Shown here: piece by piece, positions 16,396 through 23,588 of the stretch
Layout of the letters: each line of letters opens with the position of its first letter
Position numbering within the stretch: position 1 is the stretch's first letter
DNA from: Streptomyces sp. XM4193
GTDB taxonomy: Bacteria; Actinomycetota; Actinomycetes; Streptomycetales; Streptomycetaceae
Length of the DNA stretch: 64,000 nt
Direction of reading: 5' to 3'
Assembly (NCBI RefSeq): GCF_023072595.1
Contig: NZ_JALLGK010000001.1
Span: forward strand, 1,488,001-1,552,000
Notes under the pieces: model-generated
The model's database searches: none
The model's input: only the letters and a program-made list of their open reading frames with translations
Told to the model about the DNA's origin: nothing
Program-made: the position numbers and the translations under genes

Positions 16396-17972
16396 TGGAC
16401 GTCCTCCTCCTCGCGCTCCTCGGGCGCGACCAGCACACTCGCGTCCGGGGGCAGTCGCAGCGTGAAGACGGCACCGCCCTCGGGGTTGTTGCGCGCGGTG
16501 ATCTCGCCGCCGTGGATGTGGGCGTTCTCCAGCGCGATGGAGAGCCCGAGACCGCTGCCCTCCGAACGCGGACGCGAGGCGCTGGCCTTGTAGAAGCGGT
16601 CGAAGACGTGCGGCAACACGTCCTCGGGAATACCGGGTCCGCGGTCCGAGACCTCGATGACCAGCACCTCTCCCTCGGTGTCCACGAGGTTGCCCGCCCG
16701 TGCCTCGTCGACGGCCGGCAGCCCGGTGCGCGGCGCCGAGCACATGTGGACCGAGACCCGGACCGGCGAGCCGCCGTGCTTGAGCGCGTTGCCGATGAGG
16801 TTGGCCAGGATGACGTCCAGCCGGCGCGGGTCCAGCCGGATCATCAGCCCGCGGTCGGCGTCGAGTTCGACCGCGTCCAGCCAGGCGCGGGCGTCGATGC
16901 AGGCGGTGACCTGGTCCGCGACGTCCACGGTGTCCAGCACGAGCCTGGCGGTGCCCGCGTCGAACCGGGTCACCTCCATGAGGTTCTCCACCAGGTCGTT
17001 GAGCCGTCGGGTCTCGCTGACGACCAGCTGGACGGCGGGCGCGATCATCGGGTCGAGGTTGTCCTCCTCGTCCTCCAGGACCTCGGTCACCGCGGAGATG
17101 GCGGTCAGCGGCGTGCGCAGCTCGTGCGACATGTCGGCGACGAAGCGGCGGCTGGACTGCTCCCGCGCACTCAGGTCGGCGACCCGCTCCTCCAGAGCGG
17201 CGGCGGTCGCGTTGAACGTGTGCGAGAGCTCGGCCAGTTCGTCGGAGCCCGAGACCTTCAACCGGGTGTCCAGCTTGCCCTCGCCCAGTCTGCGCGCGGC
17301 GTCGCCCAGCCGCTGGACCGGACGCAGCACCGTGGACGCCGCGGCCTGCGCGAGCAGCACGCTCCCTATCAGGGCGAGACCCGTGGCGATCGCCAACGAC
17401 CAGGCCAGCGACGTCAGATCGTCCTGTTCCTGGGTGAGCGATTTGCGCATGTACCCGGCGGGGCCCTCGCCGATCACGGTGGCGCCGCTGATCAGGTACG
17501 GGGTGCCGTCCAGGCTGACCCGCTGCCAGTACTGGTGGTGGGCGGCGTCCGGGCCGCCGTCCGACGGATGCTCCTCGACCACCGCGCTGCGCAGCTTCTT
17601 CGGCACGTCCCCGAGCTCGAACTCCTCGGAGGAGGCGACCGCGCACGGCCGTCCGTCGCGGTCGCGGTCGACCAGGACGACCTCGTAGTTCTGGGTCGAG
17701 CCGGCTATCGCGTCTGCGGCCTCCTTGAGCTGCTCGCACTTCGGGTGCGGCGGGAGGGCGCCCGCGTGGTCGCCGAGTGTTTTGTGGAAGTCCTTGAGCG
17801 CCGCGTTCTGCGCACGGTTGACCACCGCGTCCCGGGTCAGCCAGTACGCGATCCCCGAGGCGGCGACCGCCGCGCTCAGCGCGACCATGGCGAACACCAC
17901 GACGAGTCGCAGCCGCAGGCTCGGCAGCAGCCCGGTGAGCCAGTCCCGCGTACGGCCGAGCCACCGCCTCAT
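16392..17972 (-). CDS. afsQ2: Sensor histidine kinase AfsQ2
   Basis: A 526-residue membrane sensor kinase. TM1 (about residues 20-45, 'LVVVFAMVALSAAVAASG'), an extracytoplasmic sensor domain of about 150 residues with two Cys, TM2 ('LAIATGLALIGSVLLAQAA'), a HAMP linker, HisKA H-box 'FVADMSHELRTPLTAIS', N-box 'LANLIGNALKHG', G1 'DRGPGIPE' and G2 'GSGLGLSIALENAH' are seen. The start is set at the Met-Arg-Arg-Trp codon 17972, 10 nt after the regulator stop. Identity rests on the regulator's close resemblance to AfsQ1 as I remember it and on the adjacent sigQ. In S. coelicolor this system affects antibiotic production in response to nitrogen source. Confidence 0.88.
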   Translation of the reverse strand: MRRWLGRTRDWLTGLLPSLRLRLVVVFAMVALSAAVAASGIAYWLTRDAVVNRAQNAALKDFHKTLGDHAGALPPHPKCEQLKEAADAIAGSTQNYEVVLVDRDRDGRPCAVASSEEFELGDVPKKLRSAVVEEHPSDGGPDAAHHQYWQRVSLDGTPYLISGATVIGEGPAGYMRKSLTQEQDDLTSLAWSLAIATGLALIGSVLLAQAAASTVLRPVQRLGDAARRLGEGKLDTRLKVSGSDELAELSHTFNATAAALEERVADLSAREQSSRRFVADMSHELRTPLTAISAVTEVLEDEEDNLDPMIAPAVQLVVSETRRLNDLVENLMEVTRFDAGTARLVLDTVDVADQVTACIDARAWLDAVELDADRGLMIRLDPRRLDVILANLIGNALKHGGSPVRVSVHMCSAPRTGLPAVDEARAGNLVDTEGEVLVIEVSDRGPGIPEDVLPHVFDRFYKASASRPRSEGSGLGLSIALENAHIHGGEITARNNPEGGAVFTLRLPPDASVLVAPEEREEEDVQ

Positions 17973-17982
17973 GCGTTCACCT

Positions 17983-18669
17983 TCACGAGGGCGAGTCCAA
18001 CCGGTAGCCGACACCGCGCACGGTGCGGATCAGCGTCGGGGAGGACGGCACGTCCTCGACCTTCGCGCGCAGCCGCTGCACACAGGCGTCCACCAGCCGG
18101 GAGTCGCCGAGGTAGTCGTGCTCCCACACCAGCCGCAGCAACTGCTGCCGCGACAGGGCCTGTCCGGGCCTGCGGCTGAGCTCCAGCAGCAACCTCAGCT
18201 CGGTGGGCGTGAGTTGGAGGTCCTCGCCGTTCTTGGTGACGGTCATGGCCGAACGGTCGATGACCAGATTGCCGAAGGTGGCCGAGTCGTTGGCCTCCCG
18301 CTCGCCCCTGCGCATCACCGCACGGATGCGCGCGTCCAGCACCCGGCCCTGGACGGGCTTGACGACGTAGTCGTCGGCGCCCGACTCCAGGCCCACCACC
18401 ACGTCGATGTCGTCGCTGCGCGCGGTCAGCAGGATGATCGGCAACTGGTCGGTGCGCCGGATGCGGCGGCACACCTCGAAACCGTCGATGCCCGGCAGCA
18501 TCACGTCCAGCACGATCAGGTCCGGACGCTGCTCGCGCAGCAGTTTCAGACCGTCCTCGCCGGAGGCCGCGGCCACCACTCGATGGCCCTGACGGGTCAG
18601 ACCCATCTCCAGGGCGGTGCGGACTGCGTCGTCGTCCTCGATCAGCAACAGGAAAGCCACACGCGCCAT
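17983..18669 (-). CDS. afsQ1: Response regulator AfsQ1 (OmpR/PhoB type)
   Basis: A 228-residue regulator. The receiver domain has the acidic pocket 'IEDDD', phospho-acceptor Asp in 'LIVLDVMLPGIDGFEVC', 'LTAR' and 'VVKPVQGR'. The C-terminal winged-helix domain contains 'LTPTELRLLLELSRRPGQ' and ends 'TVRGVGYRLDSPS'. The sequence agrees closely with my memory of Streptomyces AfsQ1. ATG 18669 (MARVAF) is chosen over 18723 because the receiver fold starts directly after it. First gene of a three-gene minus-strand operon (afsQ1-afsQ2-lipoprotein), divergent from sigQ. A match to the reported AfsQ1 motif lies between them at 18763. Confidence 0.92.
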   Translation of the reverse strand: MARVAFLLLIEDDDAVRTALEMGLTRQGHRVVAAASGEDGLKLLREQRPDLIVLDVMLPGIDGFEVCRRIRRTDQLPIILLTARSDDIDVVVGLESGADDYVVKPVQGRVLDARIRAVMRRGEREANDSATFGNLVIDRSAMTVTKNGEDLQLTPTELRLLLELSRRPGQALSRQQLLRLVWEHDYLGDSRLVDACVQRLRAKVEDVPSSPTLIRTVRGVGYRLDSPS

Positions 18670-18762
18670 TCTGGCCCATGACCCCCCGCAAGTTCGACCG
18701 GCCGGGTGCAACCCACCTTCCACGGGCGCCGGTGGGGGAGCGACGCGGGCGTTCCGGTTCCT

Positions 18763-18778
18763 GTGACACCGCTGTGAC
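18763..18778. promoter_or_regulatory. Putative AfsQ1 box between afsQ1 and sigQ
   Basis: Direct repeat GTGAC-N6-GTGAC (18763-18767 and 18774-18778), an exact fit to the reported AfsQ1 consensus GTnAC-n6-GTnAC. It lies 85 nt upstream of the sigQ start and 94 nt upstream of afsQ1, suited to autoregulation and sigQ activation. Confidence 0.78.
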
Positions 18779-18862
18779 AGTCAGGGGACCCGCTCATGAA
18801 ACTGGCCCGGCAGTGTGTCTGTCACACAGCAAGCGACGGGCTGCTCACGAAGGAGGCGCGAG

Positions 18863-19723
18863 ATGAACACACTGCACGGAAGCAAGGTCGGCGCAGTTGC
18901 TCACACGCGTCGGTACACCGTTTCGGTTCCCACCGTCGCGGTTCCTTCCACCCGCAGCACCGAGAAGTCCAGTGCCAAGGGCGTACGGGGGTGTGCCCGC
19001 GGCACTGGGCGGCAGCGGCCGAGTCACATCGCGTCGCTGCCGGGGGGAAACCCGGGTCTCCCAGGGGGAGTTGGGGAACAGGGAAACCCGGGAGCACAGG
19101 GGAACACGGGGGAACACGGGGGAACGGCGCTCCGGGGGGAGCGCCAGGGCGAAGGCGTGTCCAGGGAGGGCACGGGGGAGCGGCACACCGGCGTTTCGGA
19201 GGCGGAGTTCGTCGCCTACGTCAGTGAGCGCCGCGCCTCCCTGTACGCCACCGCCTACCACCTGACCGGGGACCGCTTCGAGGCGGAGGACCTGCTGCAG
19301 AGCGCACTGTTCTCCACCTACCGGGCCTGGGACCGGATCAGCGACAAGGCCGCGGTCGGCGGCTACCTGCGGCGCACCATGACGAATCTGCACATCAGCG
19401 CCTGGCGTCGTCGCAAGCTCAACGAGTACCCGACCGAGGAACTTCCGGAGCCGGCCGTCACCGGCCAGAGCGACGCGATGCGCGGCACCGAACTGCGCAC
19501 CGTCCTGTGGCAGGCGCTGGCCCGGCTGCCCGAACTCCAGCGCACCATGCTGGTGTTGCGCTACTACGAGGGTCGCACCGACCCGGAGATCGCCGACATC
19601 CTGGACATCAGTGTCGGCACCGTGAAGAGCGGCATCTGGCGTTCACTGCGCCGGCTGCGCGACGACCAGGTTCTGGCCCTGGGCCGGGACCAGGAGGAGT
19701 GCTTCGGCGAACTGGTCGCCTGA
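18863..19723 (+). CDS. sigQ: ECF-like RNA polymerase sigma factor SigQ
   Basis: A 286-residue ECF (SigE-like) sigma factor. Region 2 reads 'LYATAYHLTGDRFEAEDLLQSALFSTYRAW' with 'YLRRTMTNLHISAWRRRK'. Region 4 reads 'LPELQRTMLVLRYYEGRTDPEIADILDISVGTVKSGIWRSL'. ATG 18863 is supported by AAGGAGG at 18850-18856. The roughly 110 residues before region 2 are low complexity, Gly/Arg/Thr-rich and partly encoded by G-tract repeats (19080-19135), so this copy has an unusual N-terminal extension. Divergent from afsQ1 and probably under AfsQ1 control. Confidence 0.88.
   Translation: MNTLHGSKVGAVAHTRRYTVSVPTVAVPSTRSTEKSSAKGVRGCARGTGRQRPSHIASLPGGNPGLPGGVGEQGNPGAQGNTGEHGGTALRGERQGEGVSREGTGERHTGVSEAEFVAYVSERRASLYATAYHLTGDRFEAEDLLQSALFSTYRAWDRISDKAAVGGYLRRTMTNLHISAWRRRKLNEYPTEELPEPAVTGQSDAMRGTELRTVLWQALARLPELQRTMLVLRYYEGRTDPEIADILDISVGTVKSGIWRSLRRLRDDQVLALGRDQEECFGELVA
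19098..19125 (+). repeat. G-tract tandem repeat inside sigQ
   Basis: About three units of ggggaacacg in a longer stretch of runs of four to six G separated by short A/C spacers. Encodes Gly-rich Gly-X-X peptide (NTGEHGG). A similar G-rich stretch resumes after the gene at 19740-19830. The runs could form G-quadruplexes on the coding strand. Confidence 0.7.
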
Positions 19724-19999
19724 CCGGACCGCCGGAGCGCGGGGGAAAGGGGAAAAGGGGAACACGGGGGAGCATAAAGCGGGGCAACCCGAGGGGAACG
19801 GGGGAACGGAAAGAGGGGCACGGGGGAAACGAGGCGTGGGTGCTGTCGGATGGGGGTCCGGCGGCGCCCACGCCTCTCTTTCGTCTCCCGCCCCGGCCGA
19901 GCCCGCCGCACTTGAGGCTCGCCGCACTTGAGCCTGCCGCGCCCGGGCCCGCCCGGGCCCGCCCGCCCCGCGACCGCGCGGCACAGATCGCGCGTCCGC
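19724..19999. other. Intergenic region between convergent sigQ and uridine kinase-like gene
   Basis: 276 nt without a supported gene. The first 110 nt are runs of four to six G with AA or AC spacers, similar to those inside sigQ. The remainder is GC-rich with a short direct repeat (gaggctcgccgcacttga region, about 19913-19931). No clear terminator seen. Confidence 0.5.
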
Positions 20000-20605
20000 T
20001 CAGACCGTGCTGCGCACGTCCTCCGCCGCGGCGATCGCCGCCAGCGCCTCGCGCTTGCCGCACGGCCGGGCGCCCAGCGCCGCGAGGTCCCGTACGATCC
20101 CGGGCTCCGCGCGCATCAGCCGCCAGCCGCGCCGCAGCAGTACGGGCAGCGATTTGCGTCCTTCGCGCACGTCCCGGACGAGCCGGCGGCGGAAGGTGGT
20201 CGAGGGTCGTCCGCGCAGGCACAGCGCGTCGGCGAGCAGCCGGTCCTCGGCGCACCGCGCGGCTATCTGCGCGGCGAAGATTCCTTCGGCGACGAACAAC
20301 GGCGAACCGTCCAGGTGCAGTTCGGCGGTGCCCTTCTGCGCGCTGACGGAGATGTCGTACACCGGGGCGGTCGTGGCGCCGTGGGTGCACAGCTCCCGCA
20401 CGGCGCGCATCGCGGCGTCGGCGTCCCAGGACTGGGGCGAGTCCCAGTCGGTGGCGCCGTCGGGGAAGGCGGGCAGGCTGGGGTCGCCTGCGTTCTTGTA
20501 GAAGTCGTCGAGCCGCAGTACGGGCAGTCCGGTGCGGGCGGCGAGCGAGGACTTTCCGGAACCCGAGGGGCCGGTCAGCAGGATCACGCGAGCGGAATCG
20601 GTCAC
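20000..20605 (-). CDS. Uridine kinase-like P-loop NTPase
   Basis: About 201 residues. Walker A 'LLTGPSGSGKSSLA' at the N-terminus, then 'VLRLDDFYKNAGDPSLP', which matches the substrate region of uridine/cytidine kinases (LDDFY), and 'GATDWDSPQSWD'. 'LFVAEGIFAAQIA' corresponds to the Walker B/base-binding strand. It probably phosphorylates a nucleoside such as uridine with ATP, fitting the salvage theme, although it carries no CTACGCGCGTAG operator. GTG 20605 (VTDSARV) is chosen; the longer start at 20680 adds non-conserved sequence. Confidence 0.8.
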   Translation of the reverse strand: MTDSARVILLTGPSGSGKSSLAARTGLPVLRLDDFYKNAGDPSLPAFPDGATDWDSPQSWDADAAMRAVRELCTHGATTAPVYDISVSAQKGTAELHLDGSPLFVAEGIFAAQIAARCAEDRLLADALCLRGRPSTTFRRRLVRDVREGRKSLPVLLRRGWRLMRAEPGIVRDLAALGARPCGKREALAAIAAAEDVRSTV

Positions 20606-20743
20606 GGGAGTCGATTGTCGCGCATTCCTTCGTCCGAGTGACCCCCGGGGAGACGGCGAATGAAGAATGCCACATCTCAACTACGCTGCGATGTCGACCG
20701 GTTACCCGGACCACACCCGACCACGGAAGTAGCAGGTGCTTCG

Positions 20744-21103
20744 ATGGCCTCGCGCGCACGGCACGCACGACCCAGGAGGAGGCGCTTGCTCAGCGCCGGC
20801 CTCACCCTCTCGGCCGCGGGCGCGGCGGCGCTGGCCGCGGCGGGTTCCGCCCAGGCGGACATCGTCACCGTGGACCCGGCCGACCCGCTCGCCACCGTCG
20901 GCCACGTCGTCGGCCCGGTGGCCGACCTCCAGTTGAACCCGATGGCCAAGACCGGAGTCGATCCGCTCGACAACGGCGTCGGCACCCAGATCGCGGACTT
21001 CCGCCCGATCAGCACCAAGGACGTCACCGGGCCGCTCTCCGAGGGCGCCTCGCTCTCCGACCTCGCCGCCCCCGTCACCGGTCTGATCGCCCCGGCCGGC
21101 TGA
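20744..21103 (+). CDS. Small secreted protein, function unknown
   Basis: A 119-residue protein with a Sec- or possibly Tat-like signal peptide: a run of Arg ('RPRRRRLLSAG'), a long Ala/Gly hydrophobic core and cleavage near 'GSAQADIV'. The mature part (about 80 residues) is Asp/Pro/Leu-rich with a repeated 'ADPLATVGHVVGPVADLQLNP' style and no Cys. I recognise no named domain. ATG 20744 is chosen from the signal peptide position; the frame is open earlier. Resembles the other small secreted protein at 14252 only in general composition. Confidence 0.72.
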   Translation: MASRARHARPRRRRLLSAGLTLSAAGAAALAAAGSAQADIVTVDPADPLATVGHVVGPVADLQLNPMAKTGVDPLDNGVGTQIADFRPISTKDVTGPLSEGASLSDLAAPVTGLIAPAG

Positions 21104-21271
21104 CCCGGGCCCGTACGGCGCTCGGCCGCGGGCCGCGCACCGCGTCGGTCCGCCGCCCTCCTCAACCCCTTGCGCGTACGCGTACGCTGAGTGCTGCCGT
21201 GGACGGACTGTCACAACGCTCAGGGCTGCCGCTGAGCGCAGGGGCAGGGGGCGCCGAACCGTAGGAGCCCC

Positions 21272-23050
21272 GTGAATAGTGCGAGTGAGAGTCAGGGCGC
21301 GCGCGCCGACTGGCCCGCGGAGCTCCACAGACTCTGGCTCGCTGCCCAGGAGGTCGAGGACGTCCAGGACATGTCGGCCCACCTCTACGGTCTGGTCCTG
21401 GAGCAACCGGGAGTCGTCGCGGTCACCGGAACCCGTTGGCAGGGCGGGCGGTTGAGCTATCTGCGCAGGACGGAGCGGCACGATCCGGTGCTGCACACCG
21501 ACAGCTCCTGCACCCGGACCGACCCGGGGCGGCCGGCGCCGGACCCGGGCGGGCCGGAGGGCCTGCACGGGCCCGCTCTCCATGCCCACGACCTGTCCGA
21601 CGAGTCCGCCGACGGCTTCTCGCCCGAACGCGAGACACTGCTGCGTGCCGGTGCGCGGTACGCGTGGGAGTCGCGTTTCGCGCTCGGCGGTGACGACTGG
21701 GCCGCGCTGTCCGTGGGCCTCGGCGACGCATCGGACACGACGCCCGAGCTGCTGAACCGGTTGACCCAGCTGTCGGAGGTCCTGCTGGCCAGCAACCGGC
21801 GCATTCTCGGACTGCGGGCGCACGAGCGTCGCCAGATGGAGGACGCGCTGCTGGCCGAGGCCTCGTTGCAGATGGACACGAGCCTGGACGTGCGGGAGAC
21901 CCTGGCCCGGGTCTCCCGGCTCGCGGTGCCCGCGGTGGCCGAGGGGTGCGCTGTGCACCTGTTCAACGAGCGCGGTCTGCTGGAGCCGGCCGCCTCGGTG
22001 CACGTTGCCGCCGCCGAACAGCCCTGGCTCGCCGAACTGGCCCGGCACGACGCCTGGTTGGCCGACCGGTGCCAGGAGGCCGCGGACCGCGGAAGCGGTG
22101 TGGTGCTGCTCGCCGAGGACCTGGAAGGCGCCCCCTTCGGCCCGCACCGGGCGGACGAGGGACGCGCGGTGCGGGCCGTCAGCGTCAACCCGCTGCGGGC
22201 GCGCGGCAAATCGCTGGGGACCCTGACGTTCGTCTACCACCGCGAGGGCGAGGCGGTCGCCAGCCGACGGCTGCTGGACGACCTCGCCCGGCGTGCGGCC
22301 CTGGCGATCGACACCACCATGGCGTACGAGCAACGGCGTCACCACGTCCAGCAGTTGCAGCGCCACCTGCTGCCCGACTCGCTGCCGGAGTGGCCCGCGG
22401 CGGAGCTCGGCGCCGTGTACGAGGTGGCCGACTCCTCGCTGGAGGTCGGCGGAGACTTCTACGACGCGGTGGTCGACCGCGACGGCTGCCTCGCCGTGAT
22501 GATCGGCGATGTGTGCGGCCGCGGCGCCGAGGCCGCCGCGCTGACCGGCCTGGCCCGCCACACCCTGCGTACGCTCCTGGAGGACGGCACCGCGCCCGCC
22601 GAGGCGCTACAACGTCTGAACACGGTGCTCATGGGCCAGTCCACGACCCGGTTCATCACCGCGGCCGTCGCGGTCTTCTGCGCCGGGCCCGACGGGACGC
22701 AGCTGGCGAGAGTCGCCGCCGCCGGCCATCCGCCACCGCTGGTGAGACGGGCCGACGGGCGCACCGAGGAGGCCGCGGTCTCCGGGCTCCTCCTCGGGGT
22801 CGAGCCGCGCATCGAGCCGGGCACGGTGGAGTTGACGCTCACCTCCGGGGACTGTGTGGTGCTGTTCACCGACGGACTCACCGAGGCGAGGTCCGAGGAC
22901 GGCGTGATGTTCGAGGAGTGGCTGCCCGAGGTGCTCGGCGAGTGCAACCAGCCCGCGCCCGATCGCGCCGCGGAGCTGGTGGCCCGGATGTCCAAGTTCC
23001 GTGCCACCGGTGACGACGACACCGCCGTACTGGTCACACTGGTGAAGTGA
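21272..23050 (+). CDS. GAF/SpoIIE-type PP2C serine phosphatase
   Basis: A 592-residue regulator. After a non-conserved N-terminal third, a GAF-like domain (about residues 210-350) contains 'VSRLAVPAVAEGCAVHLFNE' and 'LTFVYHREGEAV'. The C-terminal SpoIIE phosphatase domain has metal-binding 'EVGGDFYDAV', 'VMIGDVCGRGAEAA' and 'CVVLFTDGLTEAR'. Such proteins dephosphorylate anti-anti-sigma factors, releasing sigma factors in response to signals sensed by GAF or PAS domains. GTG 21272 is preceded by GTAGGAG. The next gene, 64 nt downstream, is a single-domain response regulator, convergent with a phytochrome kinase, suggesting one signalling unit. Confidence 0.9.
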   Translation: MNSASESQGARADWPAELHRLWLAAQEVEDVQDMSAHLYGLVLEQPGVVAVTGTRWQGGRLSYLRRTERHDPVLHTDSSCTRTDPGRPAPDPGGPEGLHGPALHAHDLSDESADGFSPERETLLRAGARYAWESRFALGGDDWAALSVGLGDASDTTPELLNRLTQLSEVLLASNRRILGLRAHERRQMEDALLAEASLQMDTSLDVRETLARVSRLAVPAVAEGCAVHLFNERGLLEPAASVHVAAAEQPWLAELARHDAWLADRCQEAADRGSGVVLLAEDLEGAPFGPHRADEGRAVRAVSVNPLRARGKSLGTLTFVYHREGEAVASRRLLDDLARRAALAIDTTMAYEQRRHHVQQLQRHLLPDSLPEWPAAELGAVYEVADSSLEVGGDFYDAVVDRDGCLAVMIGDVCGRGAEAAALTGLARHTLRTLLEDGTAPAEALQRLNTVLMGQSTTRFITAAVAVFCAGPDGTQLARVAAAGHPPPLVRRADGRTEEAAVSGLLLGVEPRIEPGTVELTLTSGDCVVLFTDGLTEARSEDGVMFEEWLPEVLGECNQPAPDRAAELVARMSKFRATGDDDTAVLVTLVK

Positions 23051-23114
23051 AGCTCACCGCCGATTCCGGGAGACACGAAGTGAAGCAGCGCAGCAGAGCC
23101 CCGAGAGGACTCCG

Positions 23115-23588
23115 ATGAGCCCCGGGCCCGCGGGCCGCGAGGTCGACCTCGGCCGTGTACTGGTGGTCGAGGACAGCCCCGAGGACGCGGAGGCCATCGA
23201 ACGGGCTCTGCGCCACACGCACCCCGATCTCCGGCCGGAGTTCACCACCCGAGGGGAAGGCGTCGTCGATCTCCTGCTGGAGCGGGAGGTGCTGCCCGGG
23301 CTGGTTCTGCTGGACCTCAACATGCCCGGGATGAGCGGGCACGCGGTGCTTGCCGCGCTGCGGGCGCGCACGGAGTTCGCGGACGTGACGGTGGTCGTCT
23401 TCACCTCCTCGACCTCGCCTGCCGAAGTGGACGCCTGCTACGCGGCGGGGGCCGACAGCTACGTCTACAAGCCGGTCAACTTCACCCTGTTCCGCACGGT
23501 GCTCAAGGGCGCTGTCGACTACTGGCAGGACTCCCGGGCCGCCGGTCAGGCGGACGGCGGGACGGAGCCCTCACCGAGCGTGAAGTAG
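23115..23588 (+). CDS. Single-domain response regulator (Rcp1/CheY-like)
   Basis: A 157-residue receiver with no output domain. Acidic pocket 'VVEDSPED', phospho-acceptor Asp in 'LVLLDLNMPGMSG', Thr/Ser at 'VVVFTSSTSP' and Lys in 'DSYVYKPVNF' are present. The 'EDSPEDAEAIERAL' start and 'YKPVNF' end are typical of Rcp1-type regulators that take phosphate from phytochrome kinases. Its last 43 nt overlap the 3' end of the convergent bacteriophytochrome gene, its probable partner. With no DNA-binding domain it must act by protein contact or as a phosphate sink. Confidence 0.9.
   Translation: MSPGPAGREVDLGRVLVVEDSPEDAEAIERALRHTHPDLRPEFTTRGEGVVDLLLEREVLPGLVLLDLNMPGMSGHAVLAALRARTEFADVTVVVFTSSTSPAEVDACYAAGADSYVYKPVNFTLFRTVLKGAVDYWQDSRAAGQADGGTEPSPSVK

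Noticed and set aside
15688..17964. 758-codon minus frame that joins the lipoprotein and the kinase region
   Set aside because: The 5' two thirds are an out-of-frame reading of afsQ2. Only the 3' part from GTG 16395 is real.
21165..21200. gcgtacgcgtacgc near 21174 as a fifth regulon operator
   Set aside because: It resembles but does not match CTACGCGCGTAG and lies upstream of the SpoIIE phosphatase gene, which is unrelated to nucleosides.
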